Below are positions 54,501 to 62,529 of a stretch of DNA of 64,000 nucleotides, one piece after another. The position numbers and the translations under genes are program-made. Source of the stretch: Parashewanella tropica. GTDB lineage: Bacteria > Pseudomonadota > Gammaproteobacteria > Enterobacterales > Shewanellaceae. The stretch spans positions 607,501 to 671,500 of the forward strand of contig NZ_CP037951.1 of NCBI RefSeq assembly GCF_004358445.1, read 5' to 3'. Each line of letters starts with the position of its first letter. Position 1 is the first letter of the stretch. The notes beneath the pieces are model-generated. The model was not told the origin of the DNA. It was given only the letters and a program-made list of their open reading frames with translations, and made no database searches.

Positions 54501-54788
54501 AATAATAACGACTGATTTGCCTGGCTCAAGTTTAACGCCTGTAAGCAATAACGAACCATCTGCTTTTTGCAGGGTATTGTTAAATCTACCGTTACCGCGA
54601 AGAACCGCCTTCGTCGCATTGGTAAAGGTAAATGCCTCTGTAGCGTGAGTGTTGGTAATTTCTACAGAACCAACTGCACCAGCTCTGTCTTTTTGGGTCA
54701 TTTCGGTGATCAGCAGATCTTCAACGCCAGCGTGGGCGGTCATGCTGATGGTGCTAGCAATCGCTAGCGATAAGAAACTTTTTTTCAT
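51573..54788 (-). CDS. exeM: ExeM/NucH-family extracellular nuclease
   Basis: From ATG 54788 this is a 1,071-residue secreted nuclease; the frame opens at TTG 54794. It has a signal peptide (1-20), a lamin-tail domain (about 22-190) and an OB-like domain (about 210-330). An EEP nuclease domain follows (about 510-860) with ALMEIENNG, ILGDLNAYGKEDPV, GSLDHILVSPSL and RASDHDPALISL. The C-terminal beta domain ends in a GlyGly-CTERM tail (GSAGFISLLSLFGLAALRRR). ExeM of Shewanella oneidensis degrades extracellular DNA and shapes biofilms. The porin gene is 33 bp upstream on the same strand. The spacing and shared theme suggest one operon, porin–exeM–exeS-like, with a terminator before the last gene. 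Confidence 0.93.
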   Translation of the reverse strand: MKKSFLSLAIASTISMTAHAGVEDLLITEMTQKDRAGAVGSVEITNTHATEAFTFTNATKAVLRGNGRFNNTLQKADGSLLLTGVKLEPGKSVVIINKSASDEFKKAITDNGGTYVIGTGKAQYTNFYLSGNDGFYLTHDNNVIDRVGEESDGSVWAKDTTLVRRYAKDDEVPAASPSFDASQWQAISPLTTATLGKANYAEYIEPFTCENLTKISEIQGTGFTSPLVGKKVAVEGIVTAVVSIPYKGFYLRDVQVDGNPETSDGIFVKSGNASASMIGHTVCLGSEITEAEGQTTLSASRWEVKSTNVIPTQPTDIQVIASDNGSFDKTLERYEGMLVNLPKDIDPEVEGNQDMRITRSFSYNFLQNSHRRNNMVAAYKRPNLQPNHLHEAGSPESKAAYDQNNDYRLVIESATKSNGTTLPYYEGFNTDPHKNYIRIDDSLVNAQGVISQYETELIPGTNPRKYDQDYSLTITNDLTSENFIHNLPRTKKPDLKDTVTGDDFAIRVSSQNLFNFFNSPFGGDNNRFGQSRGADSHDEYLNQRAKLVEIIRAQDADVMALMEIENNGFGDDSAIAEIVNQVNVKYVDERARDYNGPNSTENRYVFVGFDNNGNQRLDKLDAIGSDAIATGIIYRPSKLSIERTRVIKMPQQKAPTIVNDLGEVIKDQNQEILENGQNYHRDALVVTFIVNQTGKRLTLAVNHLKSKGSTCWEEWQGVEFGNATTWNNRTAPDLDYQGSCAEFRVAGAVHLGEEMEDIPGDKIILGDLNAYGKEDPVLVLTENPRNKTIVTASHTFLGPKPQFNKDGSPATITKTYGYIDIVGEKFKEKGKTPWSYSFSDEIGSLDHILVSPSLKDRVIDATDWHVNAAETGLYDYQTRFKGKTDIATDIGTLSHKFYKNDIYRASDHDPALISLRYKPGDADKDVALKLPKLRKLIRVPYQIPAGVKTEKGDVAVISMKPEDDEQRLDLSQMVLPNVVISKDNTALINFEVFGAPSATFNVTVSIKRNGKILEGSKQSFKADVSSRDSLIADIIKEKPDHTGGNGKAGSAGFISLLSLFGLAALRRRLRK

Positions 54789-54821
54789 AATCAACTCTAT
54801 AAAAATTCGGTTAGATTCGGA

Positions 54822-55874
54822 TTAGAAATACATACGCGCATAAGCGTAAGCGGCTTCAGGCGCTTCACCTGCTCGACCTTCTACAGACAATACGATGTCT
54901 TTTGCAGGACGGAAGTTGAAACCTAAGCTTGCCCAGCGGCGGTCTTTACCGTGCTGTGGAGGCAGTTTCGTATAGTCATAGTTCGGGCTGATCAAATCCC
55001 AGCCTTCATACTCTTCGTGATTTACAGAGCTGATGATTTCCCAACGGTCATTCAGATCATACTTAGCGCTGACCGTAAGACCTTTGTTGCGGAATGTTTG
55101 ATAATCTAGGAAAACCTTGCCGCTCTTACGAGTTGATAAGTCTTCATCTTCTAAGAAGGCATTGACACCAAATGATAAATTTGACATCGCTTTATAGCGA
55201 GCACCTAAACCGATTTGTTTTTGCTTACCGTATTTAGAGATACCGTCTGAGCCGCCACGAGTTTCTAAACCAATAACAACAGATATGGTGTCTGACATCC
55301 AACCAACATAACCATTGATGATGTCACCTTGCAGCTTGCCACTCTTGTGCTCACCGTCATAAGAGTATGAAGCACCAGCGATTAGGTTTTCGAATTTAGC
55401 TTGATATTTTACGGTGTTCTCTTGGTCACCCGCTTCACCTGTTTCAACGGCTTTGTTGAACGTGAAGTCACCGAAGTGATCGTAATCATCGAATGCGGTG
55501 TCGGTTAAACCAAACTCTACCCACTGTTGATCGGTGATGTTATAACCGACATACATTTTGTCGATAGCAAGTTCAAACTCACCGTCTCCACCTAGCCAGT
55601 TACGACGTTGGTAATCTAGCTCAAGACGATAAGTAAATTGTTGACGCTTACCTGTAACACCTAAAGTAGCGAAGCTATCATCGACATAACCTTTGGTATC
55701 AAAAAATTCGTCATGGTTGTATTTTGCATTAGTAGCAAAGTGACCACCTACGCCGACTTCACCAAACAAGCGAACGTGATCTCCATTTTTATCACCGTGA
55801 AGAATTACAGCGCTCGCAGAACCAGCACTAAGCATCGCGGCGATAGCGATTGCAGTTGTTGATTTGTTTAACAT
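54822..55874 (-). CDS. Outer-membrane porin next to exeM
   Basis: From ATG 55874, with GGAAG 8 nt upstream, this is a 350-residue general-type porin. It has a signal peptide (about 1-22, ending SASA), beta-strands with aromatic girdles, and the C-terminal Phe (AYAYARMYF) needed for barrel assembly. It belongs to the gram-negative porin (OmpC/Porin_4) superfamily. Acidic stretches near the start suggest a loop, but selectivity cannot be read. Being first in line before exeM and the exeS-like gene, it may admit nucleotides or phosphate released by them. That link is inference from position. Confidence 0.85.
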   Translation of the reverse strand: MLNKSTTAIAIAAMLSAGSASAVILHGDKNGDHVRLFGEVGVGGHFATNAKYNHDEFFDTKGYVDDSFATLGVTGKRQQFTYRLELDYQRRNWLGGDGEFELAIDKMYVGYNITDQQWVEFGLTDTAFDDYDHFGDFTFNKAVETGEAGDQENTVKYQAKFENLIAGASYSYDGEHKSGKLQGDIINGYVGWMSDTISVVIGLETRGGSDGISKYGKQKQIGLGARYKAMSNLSFGVNAFLEDEDLSTRKSGKVFLDYQTFRNKGLTVSAKYDLNDRWEIISSVNHEEYEGWDLISPNYDYTKLPPQHGKDRRWASLGFNFRPAKDIVLSVEGRAGEAPEAAYAYARMYF

Positions 55875-56535
55875 TACAGTTACTTCCAATTACTAATTTG
55901 ACAGTTTAAAACTGATGAAAAAACTCACAATTAAATGTGTATTTAAGGGCGTGCTGATTTTTCGCGATGTGATTTAAAGTAAAAACCTGGCGTATCTTAA
56001 GTAAGCAGACTTCGCATCGTGAGGTGTTACAGTCATGGAAACTGTTGTTACCTTGTTTGTATCGAAACGCACGACACCCCTGTCAAAATAAACAGTGCAT
56101 ATAGTCTTTAATGCTTAAGTACTCGATTTAATCTTGAAAAATCAACACGTCCTGCAAATAGATTTAACTGCTAGTTACACGAGTGGATAGAGGATTAGGT
56201 GGCGAGAATGCCAATAGATTTAAATGCTTCATATTATCAACCCCATTATTTTATTTAATTATTGCGTCATTTTTTTAACTAGCGCGCGCATCATTTTACA
56301 GAGATATAACGTAATTAAAAGAGGTAGGAGGTGTATTATCAAACTTTTAAATATAATTTAACTTGGTTGGTAATTGAGCAACCGTACAGTATAAAAAACT
56401 TTACTTTTATAAACTTGTTATAAGTCAAATATCTTACAATTCATTTCGCTCTTAATGGGTTTTGTAGACGGCTTCACATTACATTGATTTAGCTCTACCA
56501 TTATTTTACCTGTAGTCATCTGGTTATTGTTGTAG
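55875..56535. other. 661-bp intergenic region between porin and endA
   Basis: This AT-rich region contains the divergent promoters of the porin and endA genes. I found no gene, no strong palindrome and no convincing Pho box or CRP site. Its length is unusual for this window, so an undetected small RNA is possible. Confidence 0.4.
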
Positions 56536-57261
56536 ATGTGGTATCGAAAACTCTTAAGTAGTCTGTTTTTATGTGGGCTATTTCTAACTATCAATGCTCA
56601 AGCCACTCCCAAGCATCCCTCGAGTTTTAATCAAGCAAAAAAAATGGCTCGGCAGGTGTATCAAGCCTTACCGGTTCAACAGAGCTTTTACTGTGGTTGT
56701 GATATTCAAATTAAAGGTAAAAAGTGGTCGCCTAATTTATCTTCCTGCGGTTATCAGGTTCGAAAACAACAGCGACGTGCAAGCCGTATAGAGTGGGAGC
56801 ATATTGTTCCAGCTTGGGAAATGGGGCATCAATTGCAGTGCTGGCAAAATGGTGGGCGTAAAAACTGTAAGCGAAATAGTGCTGAATTTAAAGTGATGGA
56901 ATCGGATTTACATAACCTTGTGCCTGCCATTGGTGAAGTAAATGGTGATCGTAATAATTACCGATTCAGTCAATGGAATGGTCGCCCGAATCAATATGGG
57001 CAATGCCAAATGCTGGTAGATTTTAAGGGCAGAAAAGTCCAACCGCCATCAGAAACTCGCGGGCAGATTGCTCGTACTTATCTGTATATGCAAAAGCAGT
57101 ATGGCTTTCGCCTTGCCAAACAACAGTTAAGGTTGTTTCAGGCATGGAATACCAGTTATCCTGTGACTCGATTTGAGTGTCAACGAGATACACTCATTGC
57201 CAAGAAACAAGGCAACCATAACCCCTTTGTAGCAAAGTATTGTTATACTCGTGATACCTGA
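56536..57261 (+). CDS. endA: Endonuclease I (EndA)
   Basis: This 241-residue periplasmic or secreted DNase has a signal peptide ([18 protein letters not shown], cleavage near 24). The Endonuclease_1 motifs are [13 protein letters not shown] (catalytic His), [20 protein letters not shown] and the chloride/magnesium-site Asn residues of [11 protein letters not shown]. Eight Cys residues fit the disulfide-stabilised Vibrio Vvn type. It cuts external double-stranded DNA without sequence preference. The last codons form part of the left arm of the long inverted repeat that follows. rsmE and gshB downstream are the usual neighbours of endA in this group. Confidence 0.94.
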   Translation: MWYRKLLSSLFLCGLFLTINAQATPKHPSSFNQAKKMARQVYQALPVQQSFYCGCDIQIKGKKWSPNLSSCGYQVRKQQRRASRIEWEHIVPAWEMGHQLQCWQNGGRKNCKRNSAEFKVMESDLHNLVPAIGEVNGDRNNYRFSQWNGRPNQYGQCQMLVDFKGRKVQPPSETRGQIARTYLYMQKQYGFRLAKQQLRLFQAWNTSYPVTRFECQRDTLIAKKQGNHNPFVAKYCYTRDT

Positions 57262-57542
57262 AGATGCAGGATTTCAGCGAGAATTAATTGCCATTTAGGC
57301 AAGGCACTTACCCGCAGTAATAGCTATTACCGACATACAATACTGTCGTTACTTCGTTTCTATTTCAAGGGTAAGTAATGCAGTATAAATGGCAATTAAA
57401 CTCGCACTTCGTGGGCTTTTCAGCATTGATTCTTCTTTGTTGTGAAAGCTTGAATTAGCCCGCTAGTTCTGCACTTTCACGCCTCGAATAATGCAACGCT
57501 GAACAAGCCCTGAAAGTTGCGTCTTCAAGTATCACGAGTATA
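57244..57542. repeat. 300-bp multi-branched inverted repeat between endA and rsmE
   Basis: The ends 57244-57264 and 57522-57542 are complementary at 20 of 21 positions; the left arm covers the last endA codons and stop. Inside are TTAATTGCCATTTA (57284-57297) with TAAATGGCAATTAA (57386-57399), and ACTTACCC (57306-57313) with GGGTAAGT (57369-57376). Hairpins GTAATAGCTATTAC (57317-57330) and CGACA/TGTCG (57331-57348) are nested in these. On the right, GGGCTTTTCAGC (57413-57424) pairs with 57498-57510, and GTGAAAG (57442-57448) with CTTTCAC (57474-57480). No reading frame is apparent in it. It may be a MITE-like repeat or a structured RNA. Confidence 0.75.
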
Positions 57543-57564
57543 TAAAGTTAAGAATTAAAGTAGA

Positions 57565-58293
57565 ATGAGAATTCCAAGAATTTATCAGCCTAGTGACTTG
57601 GTCGTTGGGCAGCAAACCCCATTAGATGAAGATGGTGCAGCCCATATTGGTCGTGTATTACGCATGGGAGAAGGCGAATCAATTGCATTATTTAATGGTG
57701 ATGGTAACGACTATTTGTGCCAGATTACTGCAGCAAATAAAAAAAATGTCACGGTTACCGTTCAATCAAAAACGGAAAATGATTCTGAATCGCCCTTAAA
57801 TATTCATTTGGGGCAGGTGATCTCTCGCGGCGATCGAATGGATTTTACTTTACAAAAATCAGTAGAGCTTGGCGTGAATACGATTACTCCACTGTTTTCA
57901 GAACGTTGTGGAGTCAAGCTTAGTGGTGAGCGATTAGAAAAGAAAATTCAGCAGTGGCAGAAGATAGTCATTAGTGCTTGTGAGCAATCAGGAAGAAGTG
58001 TTGTGCCACAAGTTCGACCAGCGATATCACTCGAAGCTTGGTGTGCTGAGCAATCAAATGCGGTTAAACTCAATCTGCATCCAAGAGCGAGCCATGGCAT
58101 CAGCGGTTTGAAATTAAATGATAAAAAAGTGCGTCTATTAATTGGACCTGAAGGCGGTTTGTCTGCCACAGAAATTGCAATGACAGAGCAGTATCAATTC
58201 ACTGATATTTTGCTTGGTCCACGCGTACTTAGAACTGAAACAGCGGCATTAACGGTAATTAGCGCACTTCAGCTTAAATTTGGCGATTTGTAA
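57565..58293 (+). CDS. rsmE: 16S rRNA m3U1498 methyltransferase RsmE
   Basis: This 242-residue SPOUT-class methyltransferase modifies N3 of U1498 in 16S rRNA. The PUA-like N-terminal domain covers about 1-70. The trefoil-knot SAM site is seen in [15 protein letters not shown] and [21 protein letters not shown]. Length is normal for the family. It lies upstream of gshB (70 bp), a conserved pairing. Confidence 0.95.
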   Translation: MRIPRIYQPSDLVVGQQTPLDEDGAAHIGRVLRMGEGESIALFNGDGNDYLCQITAANKKNVTVTVQSKTENDSESPLNIHLGQVISRGDRMDFTLQKSVELGVNTITPLFSERCGVKLSGERLEKKIQQWQKIVISACEQSGRSVVPQVRPAISLEAWCAEQSNAVKLNLHPRASHGISGLKLNDKKVRLLIGPEGGLSATEIAMTEQYQFTDILLGPRVLRTETAALTVISALQLKFGDL

Positions 58294-58363
58294 CATCAAA
58301 TTGTAATAAAACCTCATTATTCTCCCAGCGGTCATGCCGTTGGATGCCAACAAGGATATACCA

Positions 58364-59314
58364 ATGATCAAACTCGGCATCGTGATGGATCCCATCCAAG
58401 ACATTAACATTAAAAAAGATTCTAGCTTTGCAATGTTGTTAGCGGCGCAAGCGCGTGGTTATCAGCTGTTTTATATGGAAATGCAACATTTAGCCTTAGA
58501 AAATGGCAAAGCGGTCGCTCGTATGTTTCCGCTGTCGGTGGAGCAAAATGATGATAAGTGGTATGAATTAGGGGCTGCGGTCGAAGCTCCTCTTGCCGAT
58601 CTTGATGTGATCTTAATGCGTAAAGAGCCGCCATTTGATACTGAGTTTATTTACGCGACTTACATGCTTGAGCGCGCTGAAATGGAAGGGGTACTTGTTG
58701 TCAACAAGCCACAAAGTCTGCGTGATGCAAATGAAAAGCTCTTTACTGCTTGGTTCAGTGAGTTTACACCAAAGACGATTGTGACCCGTGATGCAGCTCG
58801 AATTAAAGCGTTTCATGATCAAGAAGGTGATTTGATCATGAAGCCACTGGATGGCATGGGTGGTGCTTCTATTTTTAGAGTGAAAGCAGGCGATCCAAAC
58901 CTTGGTGTGATCACCGAAACCTTGACCAATCATGGTCAAACTTATGCGATGGCTCAGGCATATATTCCTGAAATCACTGAAGGTGACAAGCGGATTCTGA
59001 TTGTGGATGGTGAGCCTGTGCCATATTCATTAGCACGTATTCCTGCTAAAGGCGAAACACGTGGTAATTTGGCTGCTGGTGGACGAGGTGTTGCTCAGCC
59101 ACTATCTGAATCAGATTGGAAGATTGCCAATACCTTAGGCCCTGAACTTAAAAAGCGCGGATTGCTGTTTGTTGGCATTGATGTGATTGGCGACAAATTA
59201 ACTGAAATCAATGTAACTTGCCCAACCTGTATTGTTCAGATTGAAGCGGCTTATGATGTGGATATTACAGGTATGATGTACGAGGCCATTGAGCAAAAAT
59301 TAAAAAAGAATTAG
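58364..59314 (+). CDS. gshB: Glutathione synthetase GshB
   Basis: From ATG 58364, with AAGGA 7 nt upstream, this is a 316-residue ATP-grasp ligase that joins gamma-glutamylcysteine and glycine. Landmarks are KLGIVMDPIQDINIKKDSSF at the N-terminus, IMKPLDGMGGASIFRV (ATP loop), and NLAAGGRGVAQPLSE plus GIDVIGDKLTEINVTCPT near the C-terminus. The upstream in-frame ATG at 58334 would add 10 residues without a ribosome site. An alkaline phosphatase gene follows 10 bp after the stop. Confidence 0.95.
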   Translation: MIKLGIVMDPIQDINIKKDSSFAMLLAAQARGYQLFYMEMQHLALENGKAVARMFPLSVEQNDDKWYELGAAVEAPLADLDVILMRKEPPFDTEFIYATYMLERAEMEGVLVVNKPQSLRDANEKLFTAWFSEFTPKTIVTRDAARIKAFHDQEGDLIMKPLDGMGGASIFRVKAGDPNLGVITETLTNHGQTYAMAQAYIPEITEGDKRILIVDGEPVPYSLARIPAKGETRGNLAAGGRGVAQPLSESDWKIANTLGPELKKRGLLFVGIDVIGDKLTEINVTCPTCIVQIEAAYDVDITGMMYEAIEQKLKKN

Positions 59315-59324
59315 AGATCTCTTA

Positions 59325-60587
59325 ATGAAAATTAAATCTACTCTTATTGCGCTAAGTTTATGCTTGCCACTTGTAGGGCAAGCGGCAGAGAAACCTAAAA
59401 ACATCATTTTTATGATTGGCGATGGCATGGGCCCAGCCTACACTACAGCTTATCGTTTTTATAAGGATGATCCTGCTACCAAAGAAATCGAAACGACGGT
59501 TTTCGACAGGATATTGGTCGGTATGTCTCGAACTTCTCCAGCTAAGGTTGATGGTTACATTACAGACTCAGCGGCTGCCGCTACCGCGATGGCGACTGGA
59601 GTAAAAACCTATAATGGCGCGGTTGGGGTAGATGAACATAAGTACTCAGTTGAAACCTTATTTGAAAAAGCGAAAGCAAAAGGTAAGGCAACGGGCGTTG
59701 CAGTGACTTCGCAAGTTAATCATGCCACTCCAGCGAGTTTTTTAGCCCACAATGAATATCGTCGTAATTATGTTGAGATAGCAAGAGAATATTTGGATTC
59801 AGATGCTGATGTGATTTTAGGTGGCGGGCAAAAATACTTTTCAAAAGAATTGGTTAGTAAATTTAAACGTAAAGGCTACCAATATCTAAATAACATCAAC
59901 AAGCTTAATGAAATCAAATCAGGCAAAGTTTTAGGCTTGTTTGCTGAAGTTCAATTGCCTTGGGTGGTGAATGAACCTAAAGCCCATGAACTCAGTCGTA
60001 TGACGCAAAAAGCCTTAGATCTTTTGTCTCAAGATAATAAAGGTTTTGTGTTGTTAGTTGAAGGTTCGTTGATTGATTGGGCTGGTCATAATAACGACAT
60101 TGTAACAGCTATGGGGGAAATGGATGAGTTTGCTCGTTCAATAAAAGTAGCTGAGCAGTTTGTAAAACAAAACCCAGATACCTTATTGGTGGTGACAGCT
60201 GATCACTCAACAGGTGGTCTTACTGTGGGGGCAAATGGTACCAAAGCTTGGTATCCAGAGGTACTTCGAAACGTCAAAGCATCCCCCGATCGCATAGTTG
60301 CTGAGCTTAAAGATATTAAGAGCTGGAAATCACAACTGGTTACTCAGCTTGGTTTTGAACCCAAAAAGAAAGAGTGGATTGAACTAAAAAATGCGCGGAA
60401 AAAGGATGACGATGCCTTCACTACGGCAATTAAGCATTTGATTGATGTTCGCAGTAATACTGGCTGGACGACGGGAAGCCATACTGCTGTGGATGTGCAA
60501 GTATTTGCTACTGGCCAAGGATATCAGAGTTTTATTGGTTCGCAAGACAATACTGAATTAGCTAAGAAGCTGGCAAGCTTGCTGTAA
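59325..60587 (+). CDS. Alkaline phosphatase (PhoA family)
   Basis: This 420-residue exported phosphomonoesterase has a signal peptide (cleavage after VGQA, residue 20). The metal-binding Asp is D33 in IGDGMGPAYT, and the Ser nucleophile is probably S82 in TDSAAAATAMATG. EGSLIDWAGHNND, TADHSTGGLTVG and GSHTAVDV supply the remaining zinc ligands. It starts only 10 bp after gshB, so the two may share an mRNA; this is odd for a phosphatase usually under Pho control, and no Pho box fits in the gap. It would complete release of phosphate from nucleotides made by the nearby nucleases and CpdB-like proteins. Confidence 0.92.
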   Translation: MKIKSTLIALSLCLPLVGQAAEKPKNIIFMIGDGMGPAYTTAYRFYKDDPATKEIETTVFDRILVGMSRTSPAKVDGYITDSAAAATAMATGVKTYNGAVGVDEHKYSVETLFEKAKAKGKATGVAVTSQVNHATPASFLAHNEYRRNYVEIAREYLDSDADVILGGGQKYFSKELVSKFKRKGYQYLNNINKLNEIKSGKVLGLFAEVQLPWVVNEPKAHELSRMTQKALDLLSQDNKGFVLLVEGSLIDWAGHNNDIVTAMGEMDEFARSIKVAEQFVKQNPDTLLVVTADHSTGGLTVGANGTKAWYPEVLRNVKASPDRIVAELKDIKSWKSQLVTQLGFEPKKKEWIELKNARKKDDDAFTTAIKHLIDVRSNTGWTTGSHTAVDVQVFATGQGYQSFIGSQDNTELAKKLASLL

Positions 60588-60604
60588 TTGGTATTAATAA
60601 TATT

Positions 60605-60632
60605 AAAAAAGGAAGCAATTGCTTCCTTTTTT
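60605..60632. terminator. Bidirectional Rho-independent terminator
   Basis: The perfect 16-bp palindrome GGAAGCAATTGCTTCC (60611-60626) is flanked by A6 and T6, serving the phosphatase gene (+) and the DUF481 gene (-). Confidence 0.93.
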
Positions 60633-60649
60633 GATCATTAAGGGAAAAT

Positions 60650-61396
60650 TTAGAAAGAGTACAATAAAGTCAGAGTAGTTTCTGTATCTGTACTTTTTTT
60701 ATTATCTAAAGGCTTACTTGTGTAACGAATCGTTACTCCAAACTTCATCGCTAATGCGCCAATCACTTTGGTGCTCAACGCCGATTCTGAAACGGCATCT
60801 AAACGTGTACCCCAGTCAGCAGTTACTTTTTGCGAGAAGGTGGCGCTTTCACTGATTTTCTTTTGGTATTCGGCATTAACATGCAGTACTAAGTTATTGT
60901 TATTCTTTTTATCTGCTGTATCCGTGTCTTTATCTAAAGGTCTGGTGTAAACATAACCAGGACCAAACTCAGCCTTTAGAAGGTCGCCGCCTTCATCAAA
61001 GAACTTATGACCATAACCGCCAGCGGTTGAGATTCGAAAGTCAAAACCCCTAAATCTATCATCTTCATAGGTACCATTGGCAAAGACGTAATTATCTTCG
61101 TCAAAGCGATAGTTACCTTGGGCACCTATTTGGTAACGGGATGCGGTAGTTTTACTCTCACCATCGGATTCATCTTTCTTATATAGGCCTTCGAGAATGT
61201 ATTCATTTTCCCAGTTGCCAAGTTCATGTTTAAGGTCAACCTTACCTTTAATCGACGAGGTTTTGGTGTTACCTGTAGTAAGAGTGCCACCAAATTCAGT
61301 CGTGCCGCCAAAAGTAGCTGGACCAGGTACCCAATTGCTATCAGCAAAGGCACTGCAAGGTAGCAAAATAAACAAAGAACCGATGATGTATTTCAT
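60650..61396 (-). CDS. DUF481 outer-membrane protein (YdiY-like)
   Basis: From ATG 61396 this is 248 residues with signal peptide MKYIIGSLFILLPCSAFA; the frame opens earlier but without sense. The mature part is a beta-barrel of the DUF481 family (typical opening GTTEFGGTLTTGNTKTSSIKGK, ending ETTLTLLYSF with terminal Phe). Family members such as E. coli YdiY are salt- or acid-induced outer-membrane proteins of unknown role. Its neighbours give no functional hint. Confidence 0.87.
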   Translation of the reverse strand: MKYIIGSLFILLPCSAFADSNWVPGPATFGGTTEFGGTLTTGNTKTSSIKGKVDLKHELGNWENEYILEGLYKKDESDGESKTTASRYQIGAQGNYRFDEDNYVFANGTYEDDRFRGFDFRISTAGGYGHKFFDEGGDLLKAEFGPGYVYTRPLDKDTDTADKKNNNNLVLHVNAEYQKKISESATFSQKVTADWGTRLDAVSESALSTKVIGALAMKFGVTIRYTSKPLDNKKSTDTETTLTLLYSF

Positions 61397-61498
61397 AGAG
61401 TCAATTATCCAAAGTGTGCGCAAGATCTGCATAGAGTAGTTTTTCAATGATATTTGTCAATGTTAACAGTTAAATTTGACTTTATTTCACTAAAAAAT

Positions 61499-61523
61499 TA
61501 AGCCCATTTTCAGAATGGGCTTA
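61499..61523 (-). terminator. Rho-independent terminator of the channel gene
   Basis: TAAGCCCATT and AATGGGCTTA form a 10-bp stem with a 5-nt loop; the minus strand continues ATTTTTTAG. Confidence 0.88.
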
Positions 61524-61527
61524 TGCT

Positions 61528-62337
61528 CTACTTTTGTTGTTTGCTTATTAAGGCTTTAATCTCATCAAGCTGTTCTTGTAAGTCCGTTAAGCTTGGTTGT
61601 GATTGTGCTTCTTTTTTGGCTTTTAAAGCTGTAATCTTTTGACGCTCGTCTTCCAGTACATTGACCACAATACCAATGATCATATTTAAGAACGCGAATG
61701 CCGTTAAGAAGATGAAGCTTAAATAGTAAATCCAGCTTAACGGATAGTGAGCCATGGTTTCATACATCACATCCGTCCAATCTTCAAAGGTCATGACACG
61801 GAATAAAGTCAGCATACTGATGGAAATATTGTCCCACAGCGCAGGGTTAATTGTGGCAAAAAATGTCGTGCCAATGGCTGCGTAAATGTAGAAAATGATG
61901 AACATCAGCAGGCCGATATAACCCAGTTGTGGTAAAGCCTTAAGTAGTGAGTTCAGTAGCATACGTAATTCTGGGATGATTGATACCATTCTCAGAACTC
62001 GGAATACACGGATCAAACGACCGATCATCGCCATTTCACTGTTTTCAATTGGCACTAAGCTCAAAATGACAATGGCGGTATCAAAGACGTTCCAAGCCGA
62101 TTTGAAAAACTTGAGTTTGCGTTTTTCACCTATAAACCTGACGCTAATTTCGCAAAGGAAGAATAGGGTGATGGCAAAATCTAATACTCGAATGGCACCT
62201 TCAACCTGAACTGGGAGCTCATAGGTTTTTACACCAATCATCATGGCAGAGAGAATAATGACGCTGATCACAAAAAGCTCAAAGGCTTTGTTAGAGCGCA
62301 GTTTATAAAAACGGGCTTGGAGTCTAAGGGTATTCAT
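61528..62337 (-). CDS. Voltage-gated cation channel (bacterial Nav/Cav type)
   Basis: This 269-residue inner-membrane channel subunit, active as a tetramer, has six helices: S1 about 18-38, S2 47-67, S3 82-96, S4 105-120 with R107, R110, R113 and R116, S5 138-160 and S6 203-228. The pore loop carries the filter TFEDWTD (183-189). Bacterial sodium channels have TLESWS-type filters; the extra Asp residues here resemble the engineered calcium-selective CavAb filter (TLDDWSD). A C-terminal coiled coil (about 248-268) would hold the tetramer, as in NaChBac relatives. The gene is alone, with its own terminator. Ion choice (calcium over sodium) is inference. Confidence 0.88.
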   Translation of the reverse strand: MNTLRLQARFYKLRSNKAFELFVISVIILSAMMIGVKTYELPVQVEGAIRVLDFAITLFFLCEISVRFIGEKRKLKFFKSAWNVFDTAIVILSLVPIENSEMAMIGRLIRVFRVLRMVSIIPELRMLLNSLLKALPQLGYIGLLMFIIFYIYAAIGTTFFATINPALWDNISISMLTLFRVMTFEDWTDVMYETMAHYPLSWIYYLSFIFLTAFAFLNMIIGIVVNVLEDERQKITALKAKKEAQSQPSLTDLQEQLDEIKALISKQQK

Positions 62338-62529
62338 ATTTTGACGGCTGCGTAGCGATATTAGTTTAATCTAATTGCATAGTTTAACGACTGTGAGCCA
62401 AATCAAAAATAGCAAATGGTAAATTTGTTTGCCGAATGCTCGTGTTAAAAAGAGGTAATCACCGTTGTGCATGTCAGTAAATTAAAAATTTAATTTGGAA
62501 CCTTCTCTAATATTGAGAAATATCGGGTA

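Noticed and set aside
55913-55929. CRP-like half site (TGTGA on the minus strand) near the porin
   Set aside because: Only one half matches; the other has 3 of 5 bases.
56029-56047. Pho-box-like CAGTCAT and CTGTTGT upstream of the porin
   Set aside because: The spacing between the half-repeats is one base too long, the second repeat fits poorly, and it reads away from the porin.
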